DNA from: Ornithinicoccus hortensis
GTDB lineage: Bacteria; Actinomycetota; Actinomycetes; Actinomycetales; Dermatophilaceae
NCBI RefSeq assembly: GCF_006716185.1
Contig: NZ_VFOP01000001.1
Coordinates: forward strand, 2,108,001-2,172,000
Length of the DNA: 64,000 bases
Reading direction: 5' to 3'
Under the pieces are notes generated by a model. The model was not told where the DNA came from. It was given only the letters and a program-made list of their open reading frames with translations, and did no database searches. Below, in pieces: positions 24,869 to 33,750 of the stretch (positions are counted from its first letter, which is position 1; every line of letters starts with the position of its first letter). Both the position numbers and the translations under genes were made by a program.

Positions 24869-27382
24869 TTGATCGGCATCGTCGTGGTCAGTCACAGCCA
24901 CCCCCTGGCCAGCGCCGCCGTGGCGCTGGCCGCGGAGATGGTCCAGGAGGCCGACCGCCCGCGGATCGAGGTGGCGGCCGGGCTGGACGAGACGACCTTC
25001 GGCACCGACGCCGCGGCCGTCGCCGAGGCCATCGGACGCGCCGACTCCGGGGACGGGGTCCTGGTCCTGCTCGACCTCGGCAGCGCCGTGCTGTCCGCGG
25101 AGATGGCCCTGGAGTTCGTCGACCCCGAGGTCGCCGACCGGGTCGTGGTCTCCAGCGCCCCGCTCGTGGAAGGTTTGGTGGCCGCCGCCGTGACGGCCGG
25201 GACCGGTGCCCCACTGGACCAGGTGGCCGCCGAGGCCGGGCGGGGGCTGGCCGCCAAGGTCGACCACCTGGGCACCGACACAGATGCCGGGTCCGCGGGG
25301 CCGACTGACGGCATACCCGAGGAGGCGCAGCCACTACCGGACGACGCGGTGCGCGCCCGGGTGGAGGTGACCGCACCGCACGGTCTCCACGCCCGGCCGG
25401 CCGCGCGGTTCGTGCAGTGCGTCAACCTGTTCGCCGGGACCCGGGTGCAGGTGAGCAACCCGGACTCCGGGCGCGGGCCGGTCGACGGGCGGAGCCTGAC
25501 CGCCATCGCCACCCTCGACGCCCGCCAGGGTCACCGGCTCGACCTCGCGGCCACGGGGGACCACGCGCAGGAGGCACTCGACGCCCTGGTGACGCTGGCC
25601 GCGACCGGCTTCGGCGACCAGCCGGACCGGGCAGCGCCGGCCGAGTCCGCCGGGCCCGACGCGGCCCCGTTCTCAGGACTCCGCGCCGCGGTGGGGCCCG
25701 TCCACCGGCCGGAGGGCGCCGTGGACCTCTCCGGGTATGCCGTGGGAGACGCCGCGCAGGAAGGGCACCGGTTGGACGCCGCCCTGGCCCGCGCCGCCGA
25801 GGAGCTGACCGCGCTCGCCGACCGCACCGCCGAGCAGGTGGGACGGGAGGAGGGGGCGGTCTTCGAGGCGCACCTGGGACTGCTGGGTGACCCGTCGCTG
25901 CTGGACCCGGTGCGGGCCGCCATCGGGGCCGGCACCGGTGCCCCGGCCGCCTGGCAGGAGCGGGTGGAGGCGCTGCGGGCCGAGTTCGCCGGTCTGCCGG
26001 ACGCCTACCAGCGCGAGCGGGCCCAGGACGTGAGCAGCGTCGGCGACCGGGTGCTGCGGGCGCTGGCCGGGGGAGATCCTGCGGGGCAGGACCAGGGGCA
26101 GGAGCAGGGGGGCACGGAGGGCGGCCAGCGGCCGGTAGTCCTGGTGGTGGAGGAGTTGGACCCGGCGACCGCCGCCACCCTGGACCCGGCCACGACCGCC
26201 GGGGTGCTGACGACCGCTGGGGGAGCGACCGGTCACGGCGTGCTGGTGGCCCGGGCCCGCGGGGTGCCGTTGCTCACCGGCGTCGCCGCGGTCCGCGACG
26301 TGCCCGAGGGCACCGTGGTGGCCTTCGACGAGGACGCCCGGCGGTGCGAGGTCGACCCCGACGGGGCCACCCTGGCCGAGTTCGACGAGCTGATGAGGGA
26401 ACGCGGCCAGGAGCGGGAGCGGCTGGGCCGACGCGCGCAGGAACCGGCCCTGACCACGGACGGTCACCGGATCGCGGTCAAGGCCAACCTCGCCTCGGTG
26501 GCCGAGGCGGCGCAGGCCGCGGCTGCGGGAGCGGAGGGTTCCGGCCTGGTCCGGACCGAGGTGCTGTTCGGGGACCGCACTCAGGCACCGTCGGTGGCCG
26601 ACCAGGTGGCCGCCTTCGAGGCCATCGCCGAGGCGCTGCCGGGCCGCGGCATCACGATCCGCACCTGGGACGTCGGCGGCGACAAGCCGCTGCCGTTCCA
26701 CCCCCAGCCGGAGGAGGCCAACCCGTTCCTGGGGGTGCGCGGCATCCGCTCCTTCCGGGAGGACCCGACGCTGCTGGTGGACCAGCTCGAGGCGGTCTGC
26801 CGGGTCGCCCGCCACCACCCGGTGCGGGTGATGTTCCCGATGGTGACCACGGTGGAGGAGGTCGATTGGGCGCTGGCCCGGCTGGACGAGGCCAGCCACC
26901 GGCTCGCCGACGGGCGACCCGACGCCCTGCAGGTCGGGATCATGGTCGAGGTCCCGGCGGCCGCGCTGCGCGCCGAGGCGCTGACCACGGTGCTGGACTT
27001 CGTGAGCATCGGCAGCAACGACCTCACCCAGTACACCCTGGCCGCCGAGCGGGGCAGCCCTTTCCTGGACGGCATCGCCGACGCGGCCGACCCGGCGGTG
27101 CTCCGGCTCGTCCGGGAGACCTGCGAGGAGGTCGCCGACGGGGTGCAGGTCTGCGTCTGCGGGGACGCCGCCGGCGACCCCGACCTGGCCCTGCTCCTGG
27201 TCGGGCTGGGCGTGCGGGAGCTGAGCGCCACCACCGCCTCGGTGCCGGCCGTCAAGGACGTGCTGCGGCGACACGGCCTCACCGACCTGGAGGACCTGGC
27301 CGACCGGGCGGTGCACGCCGACTCGGCGGCCGACGTGCGTGACCTGGTGCGGAGGTTCCGGGCCGGGGAGTCGCGCGACTGA
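24869..27382 (+). CDS. dhaM: DhaM-HPr-Enzyme I fusion phosphotransferase
   Basis: An 837-residue fusion. An EIIA(Man)-like DhaM domain comes first (His9 in VVSHSHP), then a linker, HPr (His174 in GLHARPA) and a full Enzyme I with its swivel His456 (GGATGHG). The complete PEP-binding barrel follows (RTWDVGGDKPLPF, MFPMVTTVEEVD, MVEVPAAAL, SIGSNDLTQY, Cys764 in VCGDAAGD). It carries phosphate from PEP to DhaL-ADP. In E. coli DhaM the EI part is truncated; here it looks intact, so this single chain could take phosphate directly from PEP. TTG 24869 is set by AGGAGG (24857-24862) six bases upstream. Confidence 0.9.
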   Translation: MIGIVVVSHSHPLASAAVALAAEMVQEADRPRIEVAAGLDETTFGTDAAAVAEAIGRADSGDGVLVLLDLGSAVLSAEMALEFVDPEVADRVVVSSAPLVEGLVAAAVTAGTGAPLDQVAAEAGRGLAAKVDHLGTDTDAGSAGPTDGIPEEAQPLPDDAVRARVEVTAPHGLHARPAARFVQCVNLFAGTRVQVSNPDSGRGPVDGRSLTAIATLDARQGHRLDLAATGDHAQEALDALVTLAATGFGDQPDRAAPAESAGPDAAPFSGLRAAVGPVHRPEGAVDLSGYAVGDAAQEGHRLDAALARAAEELTALADRTAEQVGREEGAVFEAHLGLLGDPSLLDPVRAAIGAGTGAPAAWQERVEALRAEFAGLPDAYQRERAQDVSSVGDRVLRALAGGDPAGQDQGQEQGGTEGGQRPVVLVVEELDPATAATLDPATTAGVLTTAGGATGHGVLVARARGVPLLTGVAAVRDVPEGTVVAFDEDARRCEVDPDGATLAEFDELMRERGQERERLGRRAQEPALTTDGHRIAVKANLASVAEAAQAAAAGAEGSGLVRTEVLFGDRTQAPSVADQVAAFEAIAEALPGRGITIRTWDVGGDKPLPFHPQPEEANPFLGVRGIRSFREDPTLLVDQLEAVCRVARHHPVRVMFPMVTTVEEVDWALARLDEASHRLADGRPDALQVGIMVEVPAAALRAEALTTVLDFVSIGSNDLTQYTLAAERGSPFLDGIADAADPAVLRLVRETCEEVADGVQVCVCGDAAGDPDLALLLVGLGVRELSATTASVPAVKDVLRRHGLTDLEDLADRAVHADSAADVRDLVRRFRAGESRD

Positions 27383-27388
27383 GGCCGC

Positions 27389-28036
27389 TCAGCGCACCCC
27401 GCGCGGGCGGAACTGGATGCTGATCCGCGGCCCGACCGGCTTGGCCGTCTTGGGCACCGCATGCTCCCAGGTGCGCTGGCAGGATCCGCCCATCACCAGC
27501 AGGTCACCGTGTCCCAGCACCTGGCGCACCGTCTGGCCGGCGCCCCCGCCCCGCGGCCGCAGCAGCAGCGCGCGCGGTGCACCCAGCGAGACGATCGCCA
27601 CCATCGTGTCGTGGCTGGCCCCGCGACCGAACCGGTCGCCGTGCCAGGCCACGCTGTCCCGGCCGTCGCGGTAGAGGCACATCCCCGCCGTCCGGAACGG
27701 CTCACCCAACTCGGTCGCGTAGTGGGCGCTCAGGTCCTCCCGGGCCCGGGTCAGTACCGGGTCGGGCAGCGTCTCCCGCTCGTCGTAGAACCTCAGCAGG
27801 CGGGGCGTGGCGACCTCCCGCTCCCACATCACGCGGCGCTCGCCGCGCCACTCCACCCCGGCCGGACCGCCCAGGACTAGCCGGGCGAACAGGTCGTCGG
27901 ACCCGGTGACCCACCCGGGGCGGACGTCGATCCACGCTCCCCGGCTCAACGGCATACGGCGCACGGCGCCACCGAGCGGACGCAGGCCGACCTCCTCGAC
28001 CTGGTCCAGCAACGAACCCTGCAGTGCAACGGACAT
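27389..28036 (-). CDS. AlkB-like 2OG-Fe(II) dioxygenase
   Basis: A 215-residue alpha-ketoglutarate- and iron-dependent oxygenase related to AlkB, which removes alkyl groups from damaged nucleic acid bases. The iron ligands are in VAWHGDRFG (HxD) and the distal His in TWEHAVPK; the 2OG-binding Arg is in GPRISIQFRPR. ATG 28036 is chosen because a TATTCT -10 box (28044-28049, reverse strand) ends seven bases upstream, giving a leaderless message; the longer upstream frame is antisense to the next gene. It converges with dhaM, seven bases apart. Substrate preference is unknown. Confidence 0.88.
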   Translation of the reverse strand: MSVALQGSLLDQVEEVGLRPLGGAVRRMPLSRGAWIDVRPGWVTGSDDLFARLVLGGPAGVEWRGERRVMWEREVATPRLLRFYDERETLPDPVLTRAREDLSAHYATELGEPFRTAGMCLYRDGRDSVAWHGDRFGRGASHDTMVAIVSLGAPRALLLRPRGGGAGQTVRQVLGHGDLLVMGGSCQRTWEHAVPKTAKPVGPRISIQFRPRGVR

Positions 28037-28099
28037 GCGTTCGAGAATAGAACACCTGTCCGATCGTGTCCAGGGTTCGCGCGGAGTAGCGTGTCGGGG

Positions 28100-28558
28100 A
28101 TGAACTGGCTGCCCGACGGGTTCGTCACCCCGCACCGTGTCGACCTGGCGACGGGCCACCACCTGCGCCCCATCCGCGGGAGCGACGTCGACATCGACTA
28201 CCCGGCGGTGATGGGCTCCCGGGCCCGGCTCTGGGCACGGTACGGCGAGGCGTGGGGGTGGCCGCCGGAGACGATGACCCTCGAGGAGGACCGGGACGAC
28301 CTGGTCCGGCACGAGCGGGAGATCGCGGCGCAGGAGACGTTCAACTTCGCCGTGCTCGACGAGGCCGAGGGGCGGCTGTGCGGCTGCGTCTACATCGATC
28401 CGCCCGAGGAGGACTCGCCCCCGGGGTGTGACGCCGTCTCGTCCTGGTGGGTGGTCGACGAGCACGCCGGCGGGCCGCTGGAGGAGGCGCTGGGGCAGTT
28501 CGTCCCCCGCTGGCTCGCGCAGACCTGGGGGTTCCGCGCCGTCTCCTTCGAGCCGTGA
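28100..28558 (+). CDS. GNAT-like N-acetyltransferase
   Basis: A 152-residue protein resembling a small acetyltransferase. The N-terminal part HLRPIRGSDVDIDYPAVMGS looks like a GNAT strand-helix start, the middle has FNFAVLDEAEGRLCGCVYI (GNAT beta strands), and WWVVDEHAGGPLEEALGQFVPRWL replaces the usual acetyl-CoA loop. That loop lacks a clear Q/RxxGxG/A, so activity is uncertain. TAGCGT (28087-28092) ends seven bases before ATG 28100, again a leaderless arrangement. It is divergent from the AlkB-like gene. Confidence 0.65.
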   Translation: MNWLPDGFVTPHRVDLATGHHLRPIRGSDVDIDYPAVMGSRARLWARYGEAWGWPPETMTLEEDRDDLVRHEREIAAQETFNFAVLDEAEGRLCGCVYIDPPEEDSPPGCDAVSSWWVVDEHAGGPLEEALGQFVPRWLAQTWGFRAVSFEP

Positions 28559-28602
28559 GGTCCACCGGCGCGGTCCGGGACGGCCCCGCGTAGGGTCTGG
28601 CC

Positions 28603-29403
28603 ATGACCCAGACCCGCTACACCCACGGTCACCACGAGACCGTCCTGCGCTCCCACCGGTGGCGCACGGCGGAGAACTCGGCCGGCTACCTGCTCCCGCA
28701 CCTGACCGGCGGTCAGCGGCTGCTCGACGTCGGGAGCGGCCCGGGGACGATCACCGTGGACCTGGCGGCGCGTGTCGCGCCGGGCCGGGTCACCGCGCTG
28801 GAGACCTCCGCGGAGGTGCTGGAACTGACCGCGCAGGCCGCCCGGGAGGCCGGGGTCAGCCTCGAGCTGACGGTCGGCGACGTCCATGACCTGCCGTTCG
28901 AGGACGACACCTTCGACGTCGTGCACGCGCACCAGGTGCTGCAGCACGTGGCTGACCCGGTGCAGGCGCTGCGCGAGATGCGCCGGGTGTGCCGCCCGGG
29001 TGGCCTGGTCGCGGTCCGGGATGCCGACTACGGCGCGTTCACCTGGTACCCCGCGGACGCCGTCCTGGACGGCTGGCTCGAGGTGTACCAGGCCGTCGCG
29101 CGTGGTAACGGCGGCGAGCCGGACGCGGGTCGGCGGCTGCTCGGCTGGGCGCTGGAGGCCGGCTTCACCGACGTCGAACCGGGGGCGAGTGCCTGGTGCT
29201 TCGCCACGCCGGAGGACCGGGCCTACTGGTGCGGGATGTGGGCCGACCGGGTCCGGGAGTCCGCGCTCGCCGACCAGGCGGTGGAAGGGGACCTGGCCAG
29301 CCCGGCCGACCTGCGGGAGATGGCGCAGGCCTTCCGCCGGCTCCAGGACGACCCGGCCGGCTGGTTCCTGGTGCCCAACGCGGAGATCCTGGCCCGCGCG
29401 TGA
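28603..29403 (+). CDS. class I SAM-dependent methyltransferase
   Basis: A 266-residue methyltransferase of the UbiE/Methyltransf_11 type. Motif I is LLDVGSGPGTITVDLA (about residue 41), the acidic ribose-binding residue is in VTALETS, and motif II/III cover VGDVHDLPFEDDTFDVVHAHQVLQHV-like blocks and RRVCRPGGLVAVRD. The substrate is unknown. TAGGGT (28591-28596) ends six bases before ATG, a leaderless start. The C-terminal 100 residues (PEDRAYWCGMWADRV) are specific to a small actinobacterial group. It precedes recO but has its own promoter. Confidence 0.88.
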   Translation: MTQTRYTHGHHETVLRSHRWRTAENSAGYLLPHLTGGQRLLDVGSGPGTITVDLAARVAPGRVTALETSAEVLELTAQAAREAGVSLELTVGDVHDLPFEDDTFDVVHAHQVLQHVADPVQALREMRRVCRPGGLVAVRDADYGAFTWYPADAVLDGWLEVYQAVARGNGGEPDAGRRLLGWALEAGFTDVEPGASAWCFATPEDRAYWCGMWADRVRESALADQAVEGDLASPADLREMAQAFRRLQDDPAGWFLVPNAEILARA

Positions 29404-29481
29404 GACCCGTGGGGGAGGACCCGCCGGGTCCGCCCGGCGGGGTTGCCGCCCTCTGTCGGTCCCGCGGGGGACAATGGGGCC

Positions 29482-30210
29482 ATGCCGCTCTACCGTGACG
29501 CCGCGATCGTGCTGCGGACCCACAAACTGGGTGAGGCCGACCGCATCGTCACCATGCTCGGACGCAACCGGGGCAAGGTGCGCGCCGTCGCCAAGGGCGT
29601 CCGGCGCACGCGCTCCCGGTTCGGGGCCCGGCTCGAGCCGGGCATGGTGGTGGACCTGCAGTGCTACGAGGGGCGCAACCTGGACACCGTCACCCAGACC
29701 GAGTCGATCGCCTCCTACGGCGAGGCGATCTCCCGGGACTACGAGGCGTGGACGGCGTGCAGCGCCATGCTCGAGACCTGCGACCGGCTCACCGAGGAGG
29801 GGGAGCCGGCGCTGCGCCAGTTCACCCTCCTGGCCGGCGCCCTGAGCTCGCTCGCCGGCGCCACCCACGCGCCCGGGCTGGTGCTCGACTCCTACCTGCT
29901 GCGCGCGATGGCGATCGGCGGGTGGGCGGCCAGCTTCCAGGACTGTGCCAAGTGTGGGGCCACCGGGCCGCACCGCGGGTTCAACGTCGCCTCCGGCGGC
30001 GCGGTCTGTCCGGTATGCCGTCCGCCCGGGTCCGCGGCCCCGGCACCGGAGACGATGGTGCTGCTCGCCTCGCTGCTCAGCGGCGACTGGGCCACCGCGG
30101 ACGCCAGCGACCCCCGGCACCGGCGGGAGGGCAGCGGCCTGGTCGCCGCCTTCCTGCAGTGGCACCTGGAGCGCGGGGTGCGCTCGCTGCGCCTGGTGGA
30201 GCGGGTGTGA
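29482..30210 (+). CDS. recO: DNA repair protein RecO
   Basis: A 242-residue RecO, which helps load RecA in the RecFOR pathway. The N-terminal OB fold starts [21 protein letters not shown] helical domain follows, with a zinc-binding set CAKC...CPVC near residues 155-175. ATG 29482 lies six bases after GACAAT (29470-29475), a leaderless arrangement like that of hemW. uppS begins almost at its stop codon. The recO-uppS pairing is conserved in Actinobacteria. Confidence 0.93.
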   Translation: MPLYRDAAIVLRTHKLGEADRIVTMLGRNRGKVRAVAKGVRRTRSRFGARLEPGMVVDLQCYEGRNLDTVTQTESIASYGEAISRDYEAWTACSAMLETCDRLTEEGEPALRQFTLLAGALSSLAGATHAPGLVLDSYLLRAMAIGGWAASFQDCAKCGATGPHRGFNVASGGAVCPVCRPPGSAAPAPETMVLLASLLSGDWATADASDPRHRREGSGLVAAFLQWHLERGVRSLRLVERV

Positions 30211-30223
30211 TCGGGTGCCCTCG

Positions 30224-31063
30224 ATGAGACGCTCCCGCCCGACCCCGGCGGACCGCCCCGCTCCCGTGCCGCCCTTCCCGCACCCCAGCGGTGCCCGGCC
30301 CCCGGCGATCCCCGCCGAGCTGGTGCCGCAGCACGTGGCGATCGTGATGGACGGCAACGGCCGGTGGGCCAACGCCCGCGGTCTGCCGCGCACCGTCGGG
30401 CACGAGGCGGGGGAGTCCTCGCTGCTGGACGTCATCGCCGGGGCGATCGAGATCGGCGTCCGGCACGTCTCGGCCTACGCCTTCTCCACCGAGAACTGGA
30501 AGCGCTCGGCCGAGGAGGTGCGCTTCCTGATGGGCTTCAACCGCGACGTGATCCGGCGGCGCCGCGACGAGATGTCCTCGTGGGGCGTCCGGGTCGTGTG
30601 GTCCGGCCGGGCGCCCCGGCTGTGGCGCTCGGTGATCAAGGAGCTGCAGACGGCCGAGGAGATGACCCGCGACAACGACGTCATCACGCTGAACTTCTGC
30701 GTCAACTACGGCGGGCGGGCCGAGATCGCCGACGCGGTCCGGGCGATCGGGCAGGACGTGGCGGCGGGGCGGCTGGACCCCTCCCGGATCGACGAGCGGA
30801 CCGTGGCCCGGCACCTCTACCACCCGGACGTGCCGGACGTGGACCTGTTCCTGCGCTCCTCGGGGGAGCAGCGCACCTCCAACTTCCTGGTGTGGCAGTC
30901 CGCGTATGCCGAGATGGTGTTCCTGGACACGCTCTGGCCCGACTTCGACCGGCGCCACCTGTGGGAGGGCATCCAGATCTACGCCGAGCGCGACCGGCGC
31001 TACGGCGGGGCGGTGGACCGGTCCACCGACGGTGCGGCGGACCGGCCCACCGGTCGCGGCTGA
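30224..31063 (+). CDS. uppS: isoprenyl transferase (undecaprenyl/polyprenyl diphosphate synthase)
   Basis: A cis-prenyltransferase of about 279 residues that extends isoprenyl diphosphate for cell-wall lipid carrier synthesis. The catalytic Asp is in [28 protein letters not shown] and [15 protein letters not shown] are family blocks. The start is uncertain: ATG 30224 or GTG 30215, both just after the recO stop, giving a Pro/Arg-rich N-terminal extension of about 30 residues. Chain length of the product cannot be judged; actinobacteria often carry two such enzymes. A perfect hairpin covers its stop codon. Confidence 0.92.
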   Translation: MRRSRPTPADRPAPVPPFPHPSGARPPAIPAELVPQHVAIVMDGNGRWANARGLPRTVGHEAGESSLLDVIAGAIEIGVRHVSAYAFSTENWKRSAEEVRFLMGFNRDVIRRRRDEMSSWGVRVVWSGRAPRLWRSVIKELQTAEEMTRDNDVITLNFCVNYGGRAEIADAVRAIGQDVAAGRLDPSRIDERTVARHLYHPDVPDVDLFLRSSGEQRTSNFLVWQSAYAEMVFLDTLWPDFDRRHLWEGIQIYAERDRRYGGAVDRSTDGAADRPTGRG

Positions 31064-31081
31064 CGCCGCCGCGACCGGTGG
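31047..31081. terminator. bidirectional hairpin terminator over the uppS stop codon
   Basis: A perfect 14-bp stem: CCACCGGTCGCGGC (31047-31060) and GCCGCGACCGGTGG (31068-31081), loop TGACGCC. The loop starts with the uppS stop TGA (31061-31063), and the fdhA stop is at 31088, so one hairpin can serve both convergent genes. There is no T-tract. Confidence 0.8.
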
Positions 31082-31087
31082 CCCGGG

Positions 31088-32302
31088 TCAGCCGACCAGC
31101 CCGTGCGGGTCGATGACGTACTTCTTGGCCACGCCGGAGTCGAAATCGGCGTAGGCCTGGGGCGCCTCGTCGAGGGAGACCGTGGTGGCATTGACCGCCT
31201 TGGCGATCTGCACCCGGTCGTGCAGGATCGCCATCATCAGGCCGCGGTGGTACTTCATCACCGGGCACTGACCGGTCATGAACGAGTGCGACTTGGCCCA
31301 GCCGAGGCCGAGGCGCAGCGACAGCGAACCCTCCTGCGCCGCCTCGTCGACGCCGCCGGGGTCACCCGTGACGTACAACCCCGGGATGCCGAGCCCGCCG
31401 CCGGCCCGGGTGATGGTCATCAGCGAGTTGAGGACCGTGGCCGGTGCCTCCTGGCTGGACCCCTCGCCGTGGCCCCTGGCCTCGAACCCGACGGCATCGA
31501 TGCCGCAGTCGACCTCGGGCACCCCCAGCAGCTGCTCGAGCTGGTCGCCCGGGTCGCCCTTCGAGACGTCGATCGTCTCGCAGCCGAAGCTGCGGGCCTG
31601 CTCCAAGCGGTCGGCGTTCAGGTCCCCGACGACCACCACGGCCGCGCCGAGCAGCTGCGCCGAGGCGGCCGCGGCCAGCCCGACCGGCCCCGCCCCGGCG
31701 ACGTAGACGGTGGACCCCACACCGACGCCCGAGGTGACGGCCCCGTGGAACCCGGTGGGGAAGATGTCCGACAGCATCGTCAGGTCGAGGATCTTCTCCA
31801 TCGCCTGGTCCTTGTCCGGGAACTTGAGCAGGTTCCAGTCGGCATACGGCACCAGCACGTACTCGGCCTGCCCGCCGACCCAGCCGCCCATGTCGACGTA
31901 GCCGTAGGCGCTACCCGGCCGGTCCGGGTTCACGTTGAGGCAGATGCCGGTCAGCCGCTCCTTGCAGTTGCGGCACCGGCCACAGGCGATGTTGAACGGC
32001 ACCGAGCAGAGGTCACCCTCCTTGATGAACTCCACCCCCGGTCCCGTCTCGATCACCTCGCCGGTGATCTCGTGGCCCAGCACGAGGTTCTCCGGGGCGG
32101 TGGTGCGGCCGCGGACCATGTGCTGGTCCGATCCGCAGATGTTGGTGGTGACCACCTTCAGGATCGCCGCGTGGGGCAGCGCCCGACCGACGTTCGCCGG
32201 GTTCACCCCGGGACCGTCCTGCAGCTCGAACGTGGGGTACGGGATGTCCTGGACCTCGACGTGTCCCGGGCCCGTGTAGGCAATGGCTCTGTTGCTCGAC
32301 AT
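31088..32302 (-). CDS. fdhA: glutathione-independent formaldehyde dehydrogenase
   Basis: A 404-residue zinc-dependent medium-chain dehydrogenase. Catalytic zinc ligands are in NICGSDQH and GHEITGEV; the structural zinc set is CGRCRNCKERLTGIC; the NAD-binding loop is VAGAGPVGLAAAA. Length, the N-terminal GPGHVEVQDIPYPTF and the C-terminal SGVAKKYVIDPHGLVG match the FdhA subgroup that oxidises formaldehyde with bound NAD (dismutase activity is known for relatives). It is a single gene converging with uppS. It could serve C1 detoxification or a related aldehyde. Confidence 0.9.
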   Translation of the reverse strand: MSSNRAIAYTGPGHVEVQDIPYPTFELQDGPGVNPANVGRALPHAAILKVVTTNICGSDQHMVRGRTTAPENLVLGHEITGEVIETGPGVEFIKEGDLCSVPFNIACGRCRNCKERLTGICLNVNPDRPGSAYGYVDMGGWVGGQAEYVLVPYADWNLLKFPDKDQAMEKILDLTMLSDIFPTGFHGAVTSGVGVGSTVYVAGAGPVGLAAAASAQLLGAAVVVVGDLNADRLEQARSFGCETIDVSKGDPGDQLEQLLGVPEVDCGIDAVGFEARGHGEGSSQEAPATVLNSLMTITRAGGGLGIPGLYVTGDPGGVDEAAQEGSLSLRLGLGWAKSHSFMTGQCPVMKYHRGLMMAILHDRVQIAKAVNATTVSLDEAPQAYADFDSGVAKKYVIDPHGLVG

Positions 32303-32439
32303 GGGTGCTCGCTCTCAGCGCCGCGAGCCGGGGGCCGGGGACGGACCACGCTCGCGGTCGCATCACTGGGGATCCAGCCACCGTATGTCGTCCCGCGGCT
32401 TTTGACCATGGGTGCCGCCGAACCTGAGCCTGTAGGAAG

Positions 32440-32458
32440 TAAGGTTAGGGAAACCTTA
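32440..32458 (+). promoter_or_regulatory. IdeR/DtxR iron box
   Basis: TAAGGTTAGGGAAACCTTA is a perfect 7-bp inverted repeat (TAAGGTT/AACCTTA) around AGGGA. It closely matches the 19-bp IdeR/DtxR consensus TTAGGTTAGGCTAACCTAA. It lies 23 bp before the siderophore-interacting protein start, so iron-loaded IdeR should repress that gene. Confidence 0.88.
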
Positions 32459-32481
32459 GAGATCGACGGAAGGCTGGGCAC

Positions 32482-33306
32482 GTGGCCAAGACGAACATCG
32501 GGGCGAGCCGGATCAAGCCGGAGCAGACCGGCCTGCTCACCCTGGAGGTGCTCGGCCGGGAGCAGGTCACGCCGAGTTTCGCACGGGTCACGCTCGGCCG
32601 GGGCGACATCGAGAAGTTCACCCCGATGGGCTACGACCAGTGGTTCCGGCTGTTCATCCCGGTCGCCGAGGACTCGCTGTCCCGGCTGCCCGGGAAGCTG
32701 GACACGCTCTCCTATCTGAAGTTCCTGGCGATCAGCAAGACGCAGCGACCCGTGCTGCGCAACTACACGGTGCGCGCCCACCGGGTCACCGCGGACGGGC
32801 CCGAGATCGACGTCGACTTCGTGCTGCACGGCGAGGGGGACGGTGCCGGTCCCGCGGCGTCCTGGGCGCAGGCCTGCTCGCCCGGTGACGTCGTGGCCAT
32901 CCTGGACGAGGGCATCACCTTCACCCCGCCGGCGGAGGTGCGCAGCACCGAGATCGTCGCCGACGAGACCGGGCTCCCTGCGGTAGCGGGGATCCTGGCC
33001 TCGCTGCCGGAGGACTTCACCGGGCGGGCCTGGGTCGAGGTGCCGACGGCGGCGGACCGGCAGGACCTGCCGGGGCCGGAGGGGGTGGAGCTGACCTGGG
33101 TGGTGCGCGAGGACCTGCACGCCCGTCCCGGCGCGGCGGTGCTCGCCGCGGCCCGGTCGGCCGCGCCGAGCACCGTCCCCGGCTACTGCTGGGCGGTGGG
33201 GGAGCAGCAGGTCCCGACCGGGATGCGGCGGCACTGGATCGCGGCGGGAGTCCCGAAGGACCGGATCACCTTCACCGGCTACTGGAAGGCACCCAAGGGG
33301 CACTGA
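32482..33306 (+). CDS. siderophore-interacting protein (ferric-siderophore reductase)
   Basis: A 274-residue flavoprotein of the SIP/ViuB family, which reduces ferric siderophores in the cytoplasm to release iron. The FAD-binding block is RNYTVRAHRV near residue 93, preceded by TPSFARVTLGRGDIEKF. The C-terminal SIP domain ends with YCWAVGEQQ, then RRHWIAAGVPKDRITFTGYWKAPKGH, all typical. GTG 32482 has GGAAGG eight bases upstream. An IdeR-type iron box lies just ahead of it. No siderophore synthesis or transport genes adjoin it. Confidence 0.92.
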   Translation: MAKTNIGASRIKPEQTGLLTLEVLGREQVTPSFARVTLGRGDIEKFTPMGYDQWFRLFIPVAEDSLSRLPGKLDTLSYLKFLAISKTQRPVLRNYTVRAHRVTADGPEIDVDFVLHGEGDGAGPAASWAQACSPGDVVAILDEGITFTPPAEVRSTEIVADETGLPAVAGILASLPEDFTGRAWVEVPTAADRQDLPGPEGVELTWVVREDLHARPGAAVLAAARSAAPSTVPGYCWAVGEQQVPTGMRRHWIAAGVPKDRITFTGYWKAPKGH

Positions 33307-33354
33307 GTCCCCGGGTGCGCGGCTGGGTGCGCCGAGGGCGGGGCGCCGCCGGCG

Positions 33355-33750
33355 TCAGCGGGCGGAGCAGTCCGCGCAGAGTCCGAAGATCTCCAGGGTG
33401 TGCGCGACCTCGGTGAACCCGTGCTCGGCGGCCACCCGCTCGGTCCATCGCTCGACGGTCGGTCCCTCCACCTCGACCGTGCGACCGCACCCACGGCATA
33501 CCAGGTGGTGGTGGTGACCGGTGCTGCACATCCGGTAGACCGCCTCACCCTCGTCGGTCCGCAGCACGTCCACCTCGCCGTCCTCGGCGAGCACGGTGAG
33601 GGTGCGGTAGACGGTGGCCAGGCCGACCTTGTCGCCGGCCGCCCGCATCTTGGCGTGCAGCTCCTGGGCGGAGGTGAAGTCCTCCAGGGTCTCCAACTGG
33701 GCCGCGACGGCAGCCTGCTGCCGCGTGGGGCGGCGCCGCGTCGAAGTCAT
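33355..33750 (-). CDS. zur: zinc uptake regulator Zur (Fur family)
   Basis: A 131-residue Fur-family repressor. It has a winged helix with KVGLATVYRTLTVLAEDGEV, the metal-binding cluster STGHHHHLVCRGCG, and a second CxxC in FGLCADCSAR forming the structural zinc site. Operon context (last gene of znuACB-zur) and the AT-rich box in front of znuA identify it as Zur rather than an iron or peroxide sensor. Its start overlaps the znuB stop by four bases. It should repress the operon when zinc is abundant. Confidence 0.9.
   Translation of the reverse strand: MTSTRRRPTRQQAAVAAQLETLEDFTSAQELHAKMRAAGDKVGLATVYRTLTVLAEDGEVDVLRTDEGEAVYRMCSTGHHHHLVCRGCGRTVEVEGPTVERWTERVAAEHGFTEVAHTLEIFGLCADCSAR

Noticed and set aside
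28390-30435. A 681-residue antisense frame over the methyltransferase gene and recO
   Set aside because: It crosses several well-supported genes and their promoters and reads as low-complexity sequence.
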